Source: a virus. From it: a DNA stretch of 64,000 bases. Below the pieces are notes generated by a model. That model was not told the DNA's origin, searched no databases, and saw only the letters and a list, made by a program, of their open reading frames with translations. The stretch lies in the IMG/VR virus record IMGVR_UViG_3300020183_000040, positions 21,187 through 85,186 of that record; one strand, given 5' to 3'. This document shows, one piece after another, positions 37,452-46,401 of the stretch (within the stretch, counting starts at the first letter, position 1; each line of letters begins with the position of its first letter). A program made the translations under genes and the position numbers.

Positions 37452-39734
37452 ATGCCAGCAAATTATCAACTATCTCCTGGTGTAGTTGTTCTAGAGCGCG
37501 ATCTCACCACCACGACTAATGTCCAACAGGGCAACGTTGGTGCAATCGCTGGACCATTCAGATGGGGTCCTGTAAACGCAATTGATGAAGTAAGTGATGA
37601 GAACGAGCTTGTAGATCGCTACGGAAAGCCAGATGACTATAACTACGAGACTTGGTTCTCAGGTGCCCAATTCCTCTTGTATGGAGGACTTCTGAAAGTT
37701 GTCCGTACAGACGCCGCATCACTAAAAAATGCAGTATCTGATGGTACTTCAACCCCAGTTACAGCAGTCAAAATCAGAAATATCGACGAGTACGAGCAAT
37801 CCTATGCGGATGATGCGACCCTAAACCTGTGGAATTTTGCAGTAAAATATCCTGGTACTTGGGGAAACAGCATTCGTATGTATATGACCGATGCTGGTGC
37901 TGACCAAATTCTGGAACTACCTGCGCCTGGATCTGGTAACGAGTGGAAGTTCACTTCTGGTGATGCGCTATCAACTGCTAGTGGAGCAACTGGTAAAGTT
38001 TACAACTACAGAATTCGCCTAACACTAGCATCTGGGTATGTTGGAGACTTCAAAACTGGTGCCGCAACAATTGATATCGGTGGCACCGCAACAACTGTAA
38101 CAGTTACTTCATGGAGAAAAGATACCAAGACTCTAGAGATTGAGCACGCTGGTATTACTGGCATCATTGCAGCTGGTCAAGACGTTGTTCAAGCATCCTC
38201 TGGCGCTTCAGGTGAGATTGCAACTGCTGGTGTAGCGCGTGAACTACTCACAGTAAGCACCAAAGGTTCAATTCAATTTGTTGCAACTGATGTTATTGAA
38301 GATGCTAATAATGTTGATGTTACAGTAAGTGAGGTTCGTGTCGAGTACTTTGAGCGTGAGTATCTACCCAATCAGCGTTGGGTCAACATTGCTCCTCGCC
38401 CAGGAACGACTCGTTTTGCTGATGAAAAAGGTGCTTACCGTGATGAACTTCATATCCTAGTCATGGACTATGATGGTGGAATCACTGGTACACCATACCA
38501 ACTGCTAGAGAAATTCATCGGTCTATCTAAGGGATCTGATGCTAAGAGCACTGTTGGCGAAACCAACTACTACAAAGAAGTTCTAAAACTCAATTCTAAG
38601 TATCTTTACTGGGGTGAGCATCCAGGTTCTACACAACTATTTACTGTAGGAGCTTCTGCTGCCGTTGGTAACTGGGGTCTTACACTTGCTAATCGTAATT
38701 TCAACATCATCAAAAATTCTCGTGGTAGTCTGGTAGAACCAGTAAACTCAACAGTTTATGGATCTGTAAATAACGCTACTCTTTTCTATGATTTCAAAAA
38801 TGGTGCTGACTATGCAATTAGCAATAGTGAGTATCAGTTTACTCAAGATGATCTAAACAGTGCATACGATCAATTCAGTGATCCTGATACTGAAGATGTA
38901 AACTTCATTATCAGTGGACCTGCAGGTACTAGTCAAACAGCTGGACTTGCTAAGATTGCTCACCTTGCAGCAATTGCTGAACAACGTAAGGATTGCATGG
39001 CATTCTTCTCACCAATTCGTTCATCAATTATTGGTAGAACGGATCCTGATGAAATTACTGATCAAATCACCTCATACTTTGATCAGGCAACGTCTAGTTC
39101 TTACTCTGTATTCGATAGTGGATACAAGTATATCTACGACAAGTACAATGATAAGTATCGTTACATTCCAACTAATGCTGACATTGCAGGTCTTGTCCTC
39201 AATGCAGCACTAACATCTGAGCCTTGGTTCTCACCTGCAGGTTATCAGAGAGGGAATATCCGTAACTCAATCAGACTTGCATTCTCTCCTAAGAGAGATC
39301 AACGTGACAAACTTTATTCTTCACGTATCAATCCAGTCGTAACCTTCCCTGGTCAAGGAACCGTCCTATTCGGTGACAAAACTGCTCTGGGTTATGCATC
39401 TGCATTTGATAGAATCAATGTTCGTCGCCTGTTCATTGTTATCGAAAAAGTCATCGCTGAAGCAGCAAAGACAATTCTCTTTGAGCAAAACGATGACATC
39501 ACTCGCAACTCATTTATTGGTTTGGTCGAGCCATACATGAGAGACGTTCAGGGTCGTAGAGGTGTTGTTGACTTCCTAGTCAAGTGCAACACACAAAACA
39601 ACCCACAAGATGCTGTTGATCGTGGTGAGTTTTACGCAGAAATCTTCGTAAAACCAACTCGCACCATCAATTACATCACGCTGACATTTACTGCAACGAG
39701 ATCTGGCGTTTCGTTTGCTGAAGTCGCTAATTGA
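37452..39734 (+). CDS. gp18: Tail sheath protein gp18
   Basis: The protein has 760 residues; T4 gp18 has 659. The N-terminus LSPGVVVLERDLTTTTN with GAIAGPFRWGP and the C-terminal AFDRINVRRLFIVIEK, with ATRSGVSFAEV, are hallmarks of contractile sheath proteins. Residues about 175-275 hold an extra beta-module (TSWRKDTKTLEIEH, QASSGASGEI) like those in gp8 and gp14. A GGAG site precedes the ATG at suitable spacing. It polymerises around the gp19 tube and contracts on infection. Confidence 0.96.
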   Translation: MPANYQLSPGVVVLERDLTTTTNVQQGNVGAIAGPFRWGPVNAIDEVSDENELVDRYGKPDDYNYETWFSGAQFLLYGGLLKVVRTDAASLKNAVSDGTSTPVTAVKIRNIDEYEQSYADDATLNLWNFAVKYPGTWGNSIRMYMTDAGADQILELPAPGSGNEWKFTSGDALSTASGATGKVYNYRIRLTLASGYVGDFKTGAATIDIGGTATTVTVTSWRKDTKTLEIEHAGITGIIAAGQDVVQASSGASGEIATAGVARELLTVSTKGSIQFVATDVIEDANNVDVTVSEVRVEYFEREYLPNQRWVNIAPRPGTTRFADEKGAYRDELHILVMDYDGGITGTPYQLLEKFIGLSKGSDAKSTVGETNYYKEVLKLNSKYLYWGEHPGSTQLFTVGASAAVGNWGLTLANRNFNIIKNSRGSLVEPVNSTVYGSVNNATLFYDFKNGADYAISNSEYQFTQDDLNSAYDQFSDPDTEDVNFIISGPAGTSQTAGLAKIAHLAAIAEQRKDCMAFFSPIRSSIIGRTDPDEITDQITSYFDQATSSSYSVFDSGYKYIYDKYNDKYRYIPTNADIAGLVLNAALTSEPWFSPAGYQRGNIRNSIRLAFSPKRDQRDKLYSSRINPVVTFPGQGTVLFGDKTALGYASAFDRINVRRLFIVIEKVIAEAAKTILFEQNDDITRNSFIGLVEPYMRDVQGRRGVVDFLVKCNTQNNPQDAVDRGEFYAEIFVKPTRTINYITLTFTATRSGVSFAEVAN

Positions 39735-39744
39735 TATCGTCCGC

Positions 39745-39752
39745 AATAAATA
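39745..39752 (+). promoter_or_regulatory. Late promoter variant, AATAAATA
   Basis: Matches the NATAAATA form of the cyanophage late box. It is 21 bases before the tube-gene ATG, with a strong AAAGGAG ribosome site between them (39758-39764). Confidence 0.6.
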
Positions 39753-39773
39753 TAAAAAAAGGAGCAATCAACA

Positions 39774-40430
39774 ATGGCATCTAGTTCTATCGACGCTTTC
39801 AAAGCTAGTGTAAAGAGCGACTTCGCAAGACCCAACTTGTTTGTAGTCGATCTTGCTTTCCCTGGTGCATTGAAGCTAGGAGGAGACGGTGGAGCAACCG
39901 CTTCTTCTCAACTTACCGCACTTGGTCAATTCACCGTTCGTGCAGCAAACCTCCCATCATCTCAGATGGGAGTTATCGAAGTGCCCTACAGAGGTCGTGT
40001 TCTAAAAATTGCGGGTGACCGTACATTTGAACCATGGACTGTTACTATTATGAACGATACCAACTTCTCACTGCGTAGTGCAATGGAAGCGTGGTTCTCA
40101 GCAGTCCAAGCATATAATGAAAACTATACCTCACTTGGTACTCTCGGTGATGCATCTGACCAGACTGGTTATTTTGCAGACATGTCTGTAACACAACTAT
40201 CGCGTGATGCAACAGAAGGTGGATCTTCGTCTGCCTCAGGTACTTCCGATAAGACGCCTAAGGCGCTTAGGAAGTATAACTTCGTCAACGTATTCCCAAG
40301 CAACATTTCTGCTATCGATCTTGATTTCGGTAGCAATGACGCAATCGAAGAATTCACTGTTGAACTACAAGTTCAATACTGGACTCCTGCCGTAACTGGC
40401 AAAGATTCTGGCAACAAAACTGGTTCATAA
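39774..40430 (+). CDS. gp19: Tail tube protein gp19
   Basis: The 218-residue protein is a gp19 homologue (T4 163) of Hcp/tube fold. FTVRAANLPSSQMGVIEVPY and VLKIAGDRTFEPWTVTIMND are conserved tube segments. The C-terminal half has a Ser/Gly-rich loop (GGSSSASGTSDKTP), then FPSNISAIDLDFGSNDAIEE. A strong Shine-Dalgarno suits a high-copy protein. A paralogue-like gene is found downstream at 45773. Confidence 0.93.
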   Translation: MASSSIDAFKASVKSDFARPNLFVVDLAFPGALKLGGDGGATASSQLTALGQFTVRAANLPSSQMGVIEVPYRGRVLKIAGDRTFEPWTVTIMNDTNFSLRSAMEAWFSAVQAYNENYTSLGTLGDASDQTGYFADMSVTQLSRDATEGGSSSASGTSDKTPKALRKYNFVNVFPSNISAIDLDFGSNDAIEEFTVELQVQYWTPAVTGKDSGNKTGS

Positions 40431-40444
40431 GGTTTTTGATGTCG

Positions 40445-40452
40445 TATAAATA
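40445..40452 (+). promoter_or_regulatory. Late promoter, TATAAATA
   Basis: Exact late box 23 bases before the portal ATG. Confidence 0.75.
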
Positions 40453-40475
40453 AAATTGGGATTTGAATTGATATA

Positions 40476-42128
40476 ATGTCTCAACTCTTTGGATTTTCTA
40501 TCGAAAGAGCAAAGAAGGTCCCCAAAGGACCTTCTTTTGTTCAGAAAGATAACCTCGATGGCACAATGCCAGTCGTAGGTGGTGGTTATTATGGTTATGC
40601 AGTTGACTTTGATGCAACTGTCACTAATGATTGGGAACTAATTTCTCGTTATAGAGAAATGATTCTTCAACCAGAATGTGATAGTGCAGTTGATGATATT
40701 GTAAATGAAACAATTTGTGGTAATTTTGATGATGTTCCTATTGAAATTGAACTGAGTAATCTCAAAGTATCAGATAAAATCAAGAAATTGATTAGAGAAG
40801 AATTTGATGAGATTATTCGTTTACTAGATTTTGAAAATAGATCATACGAAATTTTTCGTAGATGGTATGTTGATGGACGACTTTTCTTCCATAAGGTTAT
40901 TGATCCAAAAAATCCTTCTGGTGGTATTATCGAACTTAGATATGTCGATCCAAGAAAAATTAGAAAAGTAAAAGAAGTAGAAAACAAACCAGTCGAAAGA
41001 GCTGCTGGTATAGACGAAGCTCTTTCTCAAAAATCGGTTGAGTATTACATCTACCATCCGAAAGGTTTGAAAGCAATGAGTAATATCGGGCAAGGTGCTG
41101 GGCAACAGCAAGGATTGAGAATTGCTTCCGATTCTATTTGCTACGTGCATTCTGGTATCATGGATTTGAATAAAAACATGGTGCTTTCACATTTACATAA
41201 AGCAATCAAGTCTGTAAATCAACTCCGCATGATTGAAGACTCTCTTGTAATTTACCGTTTGTCTCGTGCTCCAGAAAGAAGAATTTTCTACATTGATGTG
41301 GGTAATCTACCTAAGCAAAAAGCAGAACAATATCTGCGTGAAGTTATGGGTAGATATCGTAATAAGCTGGTTTATGATGCACAAACTGGCGAAATCAGAG
41401 ATGATAAAAAGTTCATGTCGATGCTTGAAGACTTTTGGCTTCCTCGTCGTGAGGGTGGTAGAGGAACGGAAATTACTACTCTCCCTGGCGGGCAAAATCT
41501 GGGTGAATTGGAAGATGTCAAATACTTCCAAAAGAAACTCTATAAAGCATTGAATGTTCCTGAGTCAAGGATGGAAACAGAACAAACATTCAACATTGGT
41601 CGTGCTGCTGAAATCACTCGTGATGAAGTAAAATTTCAAAAATTTGTTGCAAGACTTCGTAAAAGATTCTCGGAACTTTTTACTGATATCCTGAAGACTC
41701 AACTAGTTTTGAAAGGTATTATCTCCATTGAAGAATGGGATCAAATAAAAGAGCATATTCAATATGATTATGTTGCTGACAATTACTTTACAGAACTCAA
41801 GGAAATTGAAATTACTAATGAAAGAATGAATATGGTAAACACCATGGATCCTTTTGTTGGTAAGTATTTTTCAATTGAGTATATTCGTCGTCAAGTTCTA
41901 AAACAAACTGATAGACAGATACTGGAAATTGATGAACAAATTGAATCTGAAATGCAAGATGGACTTATCCAAGATCCAAATGCAATGGATCCAACAATGA
42001 TGGGTGGGGCACCACCTGCTGATCCAGGTGCAGCAGTAGATCCATCAAACCCTGCTGGCGGAGATGAACAATCTTTATTCTCCAAAGCAGATATTGATGC
42101 AGAAGATAAGAAAATTTCTAAATTCTAA
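40476..42128 (+). CDS. gp20: Portal vertex protein gp20
   Basis: The 550-residue protein matches cyanophage gp20 (T4 524). Key segments are SRYREMILQPECDSAVDDIV, IIELRYVDPRKIRKVKE, DVGNLPKQKAEQYLREVMGR, YDAQTGEIRDDKKFMSMLED and LPGGQNLGELEDV. This is the region commonly used for cyanomyovirus diversity surveys. Twelve copies form the portal. The C-terminus is Gly/Pro/Ala-rich (MMGGAPPADPGAA). Codons 13-21 encode a strong RNA hairpin described separately. Confidence 0.96.
   Translation: MSQLFGFSIERAKKVPKGPSFVQKDNLDGTMPVVGGGYYGYAVDFDATVTNDWELISRYREMILQPECDSAVDDIVNETICGNFDDVPIEIELSNLKVSDKIKKLIREEFDEIIRLLDFENRSYEIFRRWYVDGRLFFHKVIDPKNPSGGIIELRYVDPRKIRKVKEVENKPVERAAGIDEALSQKSVEYYIYHPKGLKAMSNIGQGAGQQQGLRIASDSICYVHSGIMDLNKNMVLSHLHKAIKSVNQLRMIEDSLVIYRLSRAPERRIFYIDVGNLPKQKAEQYLREVMGRYRNKLVYDAQTGEIRDDKKFMSMLEDFWLPRREGGRGTEITTLPGGQNLGELEDVKYFQKKLYKALNVPESRMETEQTFNIGRAAEITRDEVKFQKFVARLRKRFSELFTDILKTQLVLKGIISIEEWDQIKEHIQYDYVADNYFTELKEIEITNERMNMVNTMDPFVGKYFSIEYIRRQVLKQTDRQILEIDEQIESEMQDGLIQDPNAMDPTMMGGAPPADPGAAVDPSNPAGGDEQSLFSKADIDAEDKKISKF
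40511..40538 (+). terminator. Terminator-like hairpin inside the start of gene 20
   Basis: A perfect 11-bp stem (aaagaaggtcc / ggaccttcttt) with a CCAAA loop is followed by TG, so the 3' arm ends in TTTT. It lies 35-62 bases into the portal coding sequence. It may be an attenuator, an RNA-processing site or a coding coincidence. Confidence 0.5.
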
Positions 42129-42153
42129 ATAGTATATACGGAGTGACGTAATT

Positions 42154-42465
42154 ATGTCTAAAAGTGCTAGTGAAATAGTTGATCAAATTTTTTCTGGAGA
42201 TAAAGTTTCTGCATTAGATTCAATTGATAGTGCGTTACAATCTCGGGCATATGACTTGATTCAGCAAACAAAACATGAATTTGCTAAGCAATGGGGTTTT
42301 GAACTTGATCAAACTGGTCAAGCAGTTGCTGATGAACTTGAAGATACTTTGCCTGATGGTACGGATGCTCCTCAAGATTATGAATTTGATGGTCGAATGC
42401 CCCATGAAGCCCCAGATGATGAAGTAACACCAGAAGAGGAAAACGAAAATGAAACTGATCTCTGA
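42154..42465 (+). CDS. gp67: Prohead core protein gp67-like
   Basis: This 103-residue acidic protein sits between portal and protease, the T4 gene 67 position. Residues 8-50 (KVSALDSIDSALQSRAYDLI) resemble the T4 gp67 helix with its ALxARxxDLI pattern, and the rest is acidic. gp67 is a scaffold core component cut by gp21. A GGAG site precedes it and it overlaps gene 21 by 17 bases. Confidence 0.8.
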   Translation: MSKSASEIVDQIFSGDKVSALDSIDSALQSRAYDLIQQTKHEFAKQWGFELDQTGQAVADELEDTLPDGTDAPQDYEFDGRMPHEAPDDEVTPEEENENETDL

Positions 42466-43093
42466 GCAAATTGTAGACGTAAAATTTATTGCCGAAGAAG
42501 TAGAAGGTAAAAAAAATTACTTCATCGAAGGTATTTTTCTACAAGGAGAAATCAAGAATCGTAATGGAAGACTGTATCCAATGAGTGTTTTGGATAGAGA
42601 AGTTGCTAAATATGATGAAAACTTTATCCAGAGTGGTCGCGCCCTTGGCGAACTTGGTCACCCTGATGGTCCATCTTTGAACCTAGATAGAGTTTCACAC
42701 AAAATTATGCACCTCAAAAAAGAGGGAACCAACTATGTTGGTAGAGCAAAAATTTTGGCAACTCCCATGGGACAAATTGCAAAGAATCTTCTAGACGAAG
42801 GTATCAAACTTGGAGTTTCATCCCGTGGAATGGGCTCTCTTATCAAAAAAGATGGCTATCAAGTAGTAGCAGATGATTTCATGCTTGCTACAGCTGCAGA
42901 TATTGTAGCAGATCCTTCAGCTCCTGACGCATTTGTGAATGGAATTATGGAGGGTAAGGAATGGGTGTGGTCTAATGGCATCCTAAAGGAGTCAGAAGTA
43001 GCTTCAATCAAACATTTTATTGATGAATCAACTCTAATCAACCTACAGGAGCGCAAAATTTCCGCATTCAAATCCTTTCTAAAAAGTTTATAA
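42449..43093 (+). CDS. gp21: Prohead core protease gp21
   Basis: The 214-residue serine protease matches T4 gp21 (212). It has GELGHPDGPSLNLDRVSH with the catalytic His, and GVSSRGMGSL with the catalytic Ser. FLQGEIKNRNGRLYPMSVLD is the conserved N-terminal line. It processes scaffold and capsid proteins after Glu during head maturation. The GAGGA site lies in the end of gene 67, giving translational coupling. Confidence 0.95.
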   Translation: MKLISEQIVDVKFIAEEVEGKKNYFIEGIFLQGEIKNRNGRLYPMSVLDREVAKYDENFIQSGRALGELGHPDGPSLNLDRVSHKIMHLKKEGTNYVGRAKILATPMGQIAKNLLDEGIKLGVSSRGMGSLIKKDGYQVVADDFMLATAADIVADPSAPDAFVNGIMEGKEWVWSNGILKESEVASIKHFIDESTLINLQERKISAFKSFLKSL

Positions 43094-43095
43094 CG

Positions 43096-43103
43096 TATAA
43101 ATA
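43096..43103 (+). promoter_or_regulatory. Late promoter, TATAAATA
   Basis: Exact late box right after the gene 21 stop and 43 bases before the scaffold ATG at 43147. It argues against the longer TTG start at 43105. Confidence 0.75.
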
Positions 43104-43146
43104 ATTGATAGAAAAGCAAATGCCGACTACTAAAGGAGATACAGAA

Positions 43147-44238
43147 ATGTCTACAACCCTTGACAAAGAGTTTGAGGCGCACATGTCCGAAGAAGAAATT
43201 TCTGAGGAAGCAGCTACTGGTTATGCAGCTGTAACAAAGGGCGCTAAATCTGGTGAAAAAATTGATCGCAGTGGTGCTAAGTACACTGAGATTGGTGGAA
43301 CTCGTAATGATTCCGAAGAGGGTGCCAAGGGCACTAAAAATCTAGGTGCAGCAGCAGCAGGCGCTGTTGGTCATGAGGGAGATAAAACTCTCAAGAATAA
43401 GCCTTCCGATGCATCTAGTGCATTGCCAGGAGCACTATCTTCACAAATCTTTGACGAGGTAGAGACCGATGAAGAAGAAACAATCAGCGAAGAAGATGCA
43501 CTTGCATCCCAAGAATATGACTTTGCTGACGATGTTGACGCTCTTGTGGGGGGTGAAGACCTCTCCGAAGAATTCAAAGATCGTGCAAAAACCATCTTTG
43601 AAGCCGCAGTTACTTCTAGAGTAAAAGTAGAAGTTGCTGCAATCCAAGAAGCTTTTGAGAGCGCACTTGAAGAACAAGTTGCAGCACTCAAAGAAGAATT
43701 GACTACTCAAGTAGATGATTACCTTTCTTATGTTGCTGGTCAATGGATGAATGAAAATACAATCGCCATTGAGCACGGTATCAAGACTGAGATCGCTGAA
43801 TCATTCATGAGTGGTCTAAAAGAACTTTTCGTAGAACACAATTTCAGTGTACCCGAAGAGAAATTCAACATGCTTGACGGCATGGCTGAAGAGCTTGATG
43901 ATATGGAGCAAAAACTCAACGAGCAAATCGACACCAATGTTCAATTGAACAAACAACTTGGACTTTTTATGAAAATGGAGATTGTGAGTGAAGTCGCTGC
44001 AGGTCTCGCTGAGACTCAGAAGGAGAAGCTTGCTTCTCTGGCAGAGGGTGTTGAGTTTGAAAGTGAAGCAGATTTTCGCAAGAAAGTCGAAACTATCAAG
44101 GAATCCTACTTTACTCGCCGTGATGTAGTTGCAACTACAGACACAACCGAAGATGTAGAACCATTGGTAGAAGAGACACAGCAAAAGAATACGCCAATGA
44201 GCAGATATGTTGATGCTCTTGCACGCTGGTCTAACTAA
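43147..44238 (+). CDS. gp22: Scaffold / prohead core protein gp22
   Basis: The start at 43147 is chosen because AAAGGAG (43132-43138) lies eight bases upstream; an in-frame TTG at 43105 and ATG at 43120 lack such a site. The 363-residue product is acidic and largely coiled coil (SALEEQVAALKEELTTQVDD, MEQKLNEQIDTNVQLNKQLG). It ends PMSRYVDALARWSN, a typical gp22 end. It forms the inner scaffold that gp21 degrades. Confidence 0.92.
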   Translation: MSTTLDKEFEAHMSEEEISEEAATGYAAVTKGAKSGEKIDRSGAKYTEIGGTRNDSEEGAKGTKNLGAAAAGAVGHEGDKTLKNKPSDASSALPGALSSQIFDEVETDEEETISEEDALASQEYDFADDVDALVGGEDLSEEFKDRAKTIFEAAVTSRVKVEVAAIQEAFESALEEQVAALKEELTTQVDDYLSYVAGQWMNENTIAIEHGIKTEIAESFMSGLKELFVEHNFSVPEEKFNMLDGMAEELDDMEQKLNEQIDTNVQLNKQLGLFMKMEIVSEVAAGLAETQKEKLASLAEGVEFESEADFRKKVETIKESYFTRRDVVATTDTTEDVEPLVEETQQKNTPMSRYVDALARWSN

Positions 44239-44250
44239 TTTGTAATTATT

Positions 44251-44258
44251 TGTAAATA
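44251..44258 (+). promoter_or_regulatory. Possible late promoter variant, TGTAAATA
   Basis: One mismatch to the late box, 30 bases before the capsid-gene ATG. It is in the position where other late boxes occur. Weak on its own. Confidence 0.4.
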
Positions 44259-44288
44259 ACCTTTTTTCCAAACGGAGTAAACCTAAAA

Positions 44289-45692
44289 ATGGCTGACCTA
44301 AGACAACTTCAGGAAAAGTGGGCACCCGTTCTCGACCATGAGTCTCTTGATCCAATCAAAGATCCTCAAAGACGTGCGGTTGTCGCTCAAATCCTAGAAA
44401 ACCAAGAAAGAGCTCTTTCTGAAGAAGCTCAAATTCTAACCGAAACAGTTCAAACTGTTGGTACAGGTGGTTTCGGTGGCGGTGCCACTGCAACTGGTCC
44501 TGTAGCTGGTTTCGATCCTGTACTGATCTCATTGATCCGTCGTTCGATGCCACAATTGATCGCCTATGATATTGCAGGCGTTCAACCAATGACTGGTCCT
44601 ACTGGACTCATCTTCGCAATGCGTACTGCATATGGCAGTGAGCGTGATGCTACCAGTGGTGATTTCCGTGAGGCATTCTTCAACGAGCCAAACGCTGGAT
44701 TCTCTGGCGGTCGTGGCACTGGACTTGCCAACTACGACCCCACCGCTTCAGGTTCCGCAGTCAACGATGCTGAAGGCACCAACCCAGGTCTCCTAAATGA
44801 CAGCCCTGCTGGCACTTATGAGTTGACTGGAGATGCTACTGGCATGTCAACATCTGACGCTGAAGGTCAGAGTGATGCTGCTGCAGGTACAGCGTTCCGC
44901 GAAATGGGCTTCTCAATCGAGAAGGTAACCGTTACCGCTAAGTCACGCGCCCTCAAGGCAGAATACTCGCTAGAACTAGCACAAGACCTCAAGGCTGTTC
45001 ATGGTCTAGATGCAGAGCAAGAACTCAGCAACATTCTTTCCACTGAGATCCTTGCCGAAATCAACCGTGAAGTTGTTCGTACCGTCTACACCAATGCTGT
45101 TGCTGGTGCTCAAAACAACACTGCTACTGCTGGTATCTTTGACCTAGACGTTGACTCCAACGGTCGTTGGTCAGTTGAGAAGTTCAAGGGACTTCTATTC
45201 CAGATTGAGCGTGATGCTAACGCTATCGGTCATCAGACTCGTCGTGGGAAGGGCAACATCATGATCTGCTCTGCAGACGTTGCTTCAGCACTTGCAATGG
45301 CAGGTGTACTTGACTATTCCAGCGGCATCTCTGGTGCAGTTGGTGGTCTAGGCACTGTAGATGATACCTCCAGCACCCTGCTAGGTACTCTAAACGGTCG
45401 TATCAAAGTCTATGTTGACCCATATTCTGCAAACGTAAGTGACAAGCACTTCTACGTTGTTGGATACAAGGGATCATCTGCTTATGATGCAGGTCTCTTC
45501 TATTGCCCATATGTTCCCCTCCAAATGGTTCGTGCAATCAACCCTAACACCTTCCAGCCCAAGATTGGCTTCAAGACTCGTTACGGCATGGTTTCCAACC
45601 CATTCGCTCAGGGTCTCACCCAAGGCAGTGGCGCTCTTACCGCCAACAGCAACAAGTACTACAGAAGAGTACAAGTCAAGAACCTCATGTGA
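44289..45692 (+). CDS. gp23: Major capsid protein gp23
   Basis: The protein has 467 residues; T4 gp23 has 521. Conserved lines include LQEKWAPVLDH, FDPVLISLIRRSMPQLIAYD, GVQPMTGPTGLIFAMR, AEINREVVRTVYTNA and FQPKIGFKTRYGMVSNPFA. The N-terminal propeptide contains ILTE (residues 49-52), a possible gp21 cut site. Codon use looks more GC-rich than in nearby genes, as expected for a highly expressed protein. It is flanked by a GGAG ribosome site and a strong terminator. Confidence 0.97.
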   Translation: MADLRQLQEKWAPVLDHESLDPIKDPQRRAVVAQILENQERALSEEAQILTETVQTVGTGGFGGGATATGPVAGFDPVLISLIRRSMPQLIAYDIAGVQPMTGPTGLIFAMRTAYGSERDATSGDFREAFFNEPNAGFSGGRGTGLANYDPTASGSAVNDAEGTNPGLLNDSPAGTYELTGDATGMSTSDAEGQSDAAAGTAFREMGFSIEKVTVTAKSRALKAEYSLELAQDLKAVHGLDAEQELSNILSTEILAEINREVVRTVYTNAVAGAQNNTATAGIFDLDVDSNGRWSVEKFKGLLFQIERDANAIGHQTRRGKGNIMICSADVASALAMAGVLDYSSGISGAVGGLGTVDDTSSTLLGTLNGRIKVYVDPYSANVSDKHFYVVGYKGSSAYDAGLFYCPYVPLQMVRAINPNTFQPKIGFKTRYGMVSNPFAQGLTQGSGALTANSNKYYRRVQVKNLM

Positions 45693-45714
45693 GTCACTTT
45701 GGTTCTGTTCATGG

Positions 45715-45735
45715 GGGTCCTTCGGGACCCTTTTT
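45715..45735 (+). terminator. Intrinsic terminator after gene 23
   Basis: A perfect 6-bp GC-rich stem (gggtcc / ggaccc) with a TTCG tetraloop is followed by TTTTTA. It isolates the capsid transcript. Confidence 0.9.
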
Positions 45736-45743
45736 ATTTGTCC

Positions 45744-45751
45744 GATAAATA
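45744..45751 (+). promoter_or_regulatory. Late promoter variant, GATAAATA
   Basis: NATAAATA-type late box just after the capsid terminator and 21 bases before the next ATG. Confidence 0.6.
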
Positions 45752-45772
45752 GTCTATACCCGAGAAATCGAT

Positions 45773-46354
45773 ATGTCTAGCTGGTACGAAAGAGAAATCA
45801 AAAATAAAAATTATTTGTCGCCAATTGGTTTCCGTTTGATCATTACCAAGGCACCAAAAACTTCTTTCTTGTGTCAAGAAGTGCAGATTCCTTCCGTTAG
45901 TTTGGGACGAGTCGATGTTCCATACAGAGGGTTTACACCGTTTCCAGTTGAAGGTAATGTGAAATACGGTGAATTTACTATGGAGTTTTTGATTGATGAA
46001 GATCTTACAAATTATCTAGAAATCCATGATTGGATACGTGGTCTAGGTACTCCATCAGGTGTTGAGGATAGAGTGAAGTACTTAGATCCTAAAAGATCCG
46101 TTACTGATTTAGCACCATCTATGAAAGCTGTAGAGCAAACATCGGATGCAACTCTAATCATACAGAATAATAATTTTGCTACAAATTTTGAAATTGTCTT
46201 TAGGGATATGTTTCCAACTGATTTGGCACCGCTGCCATTCAGTGTTGTCGGTAGTGATAATGACTATCTAACCTCACGAGTAACCTTTGCATACACTTAT
46301 TTTGATATCGTAAGATCTTATGACGGGCAGGGAATACCTCAACGCGGAGCTTGA
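45773..46354 (+). CDS. Tail tube-like / tail completion protein (gp19/gp3-like)
   Basis: This 193-residue protein has the tube-fold line FLCQEVQIPSVSLGRVDVPY RGF, which parallels gp19 (AANLPSSQMGVIEVPYRG). TMEFLIDEDLTNYLEIHDWI and SRVTFAYTYFDIV add further tube-like strands. By position between gp23 and uvsY it may be what cyanophage annotations call gp3 (tail completion/sheath stabiliser). A role at a tube end is inferred; direct T4 gp3 similarity is not obvious to me. Confidence 0.75.
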   Translation: MSSWYEREIKNKNYLSPIGFRLIITKAPKTSFLCQEVQIPSVSLGRVDVPYRGFTPFPVEGNVKYGEFTMEFLIDEDLTNYLEIHDWIRGLGTPSGVEDRVKYLDPKRSVTDLAPSMKAVEQTSDATLIIQNNNFATNFEIVFRDMFPTDLAPLPFSVVGSDNDYLTSRVTFAYTYFDIVRSYDGQGIPQRGA

Positions 46355-46379
46355 TTTTTCCTCAAATCCATGCTAGGAT
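46351..46379 (+). promoter_or_regulatory. Sigma70-type promoter with extended -10
   Basis: TTGATT, 17-bp spacer, TAGGAT preceded by TGC (extended -10). The predicted start is near 46387, supporting a translation start at 46402 rather than 46351. Confidence 0.55.
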
Positions 46380-46401
46380 ACACAAAATTACTAAAACCAA
46401 G

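Noticed and set aside
43105-43146. Longer start of the scaffold gene (TTG at 43105)
   Set aside because: It lies against the late promoter box and lacks a ribosome site, whereas ATG 43147 has AAAGGAG.
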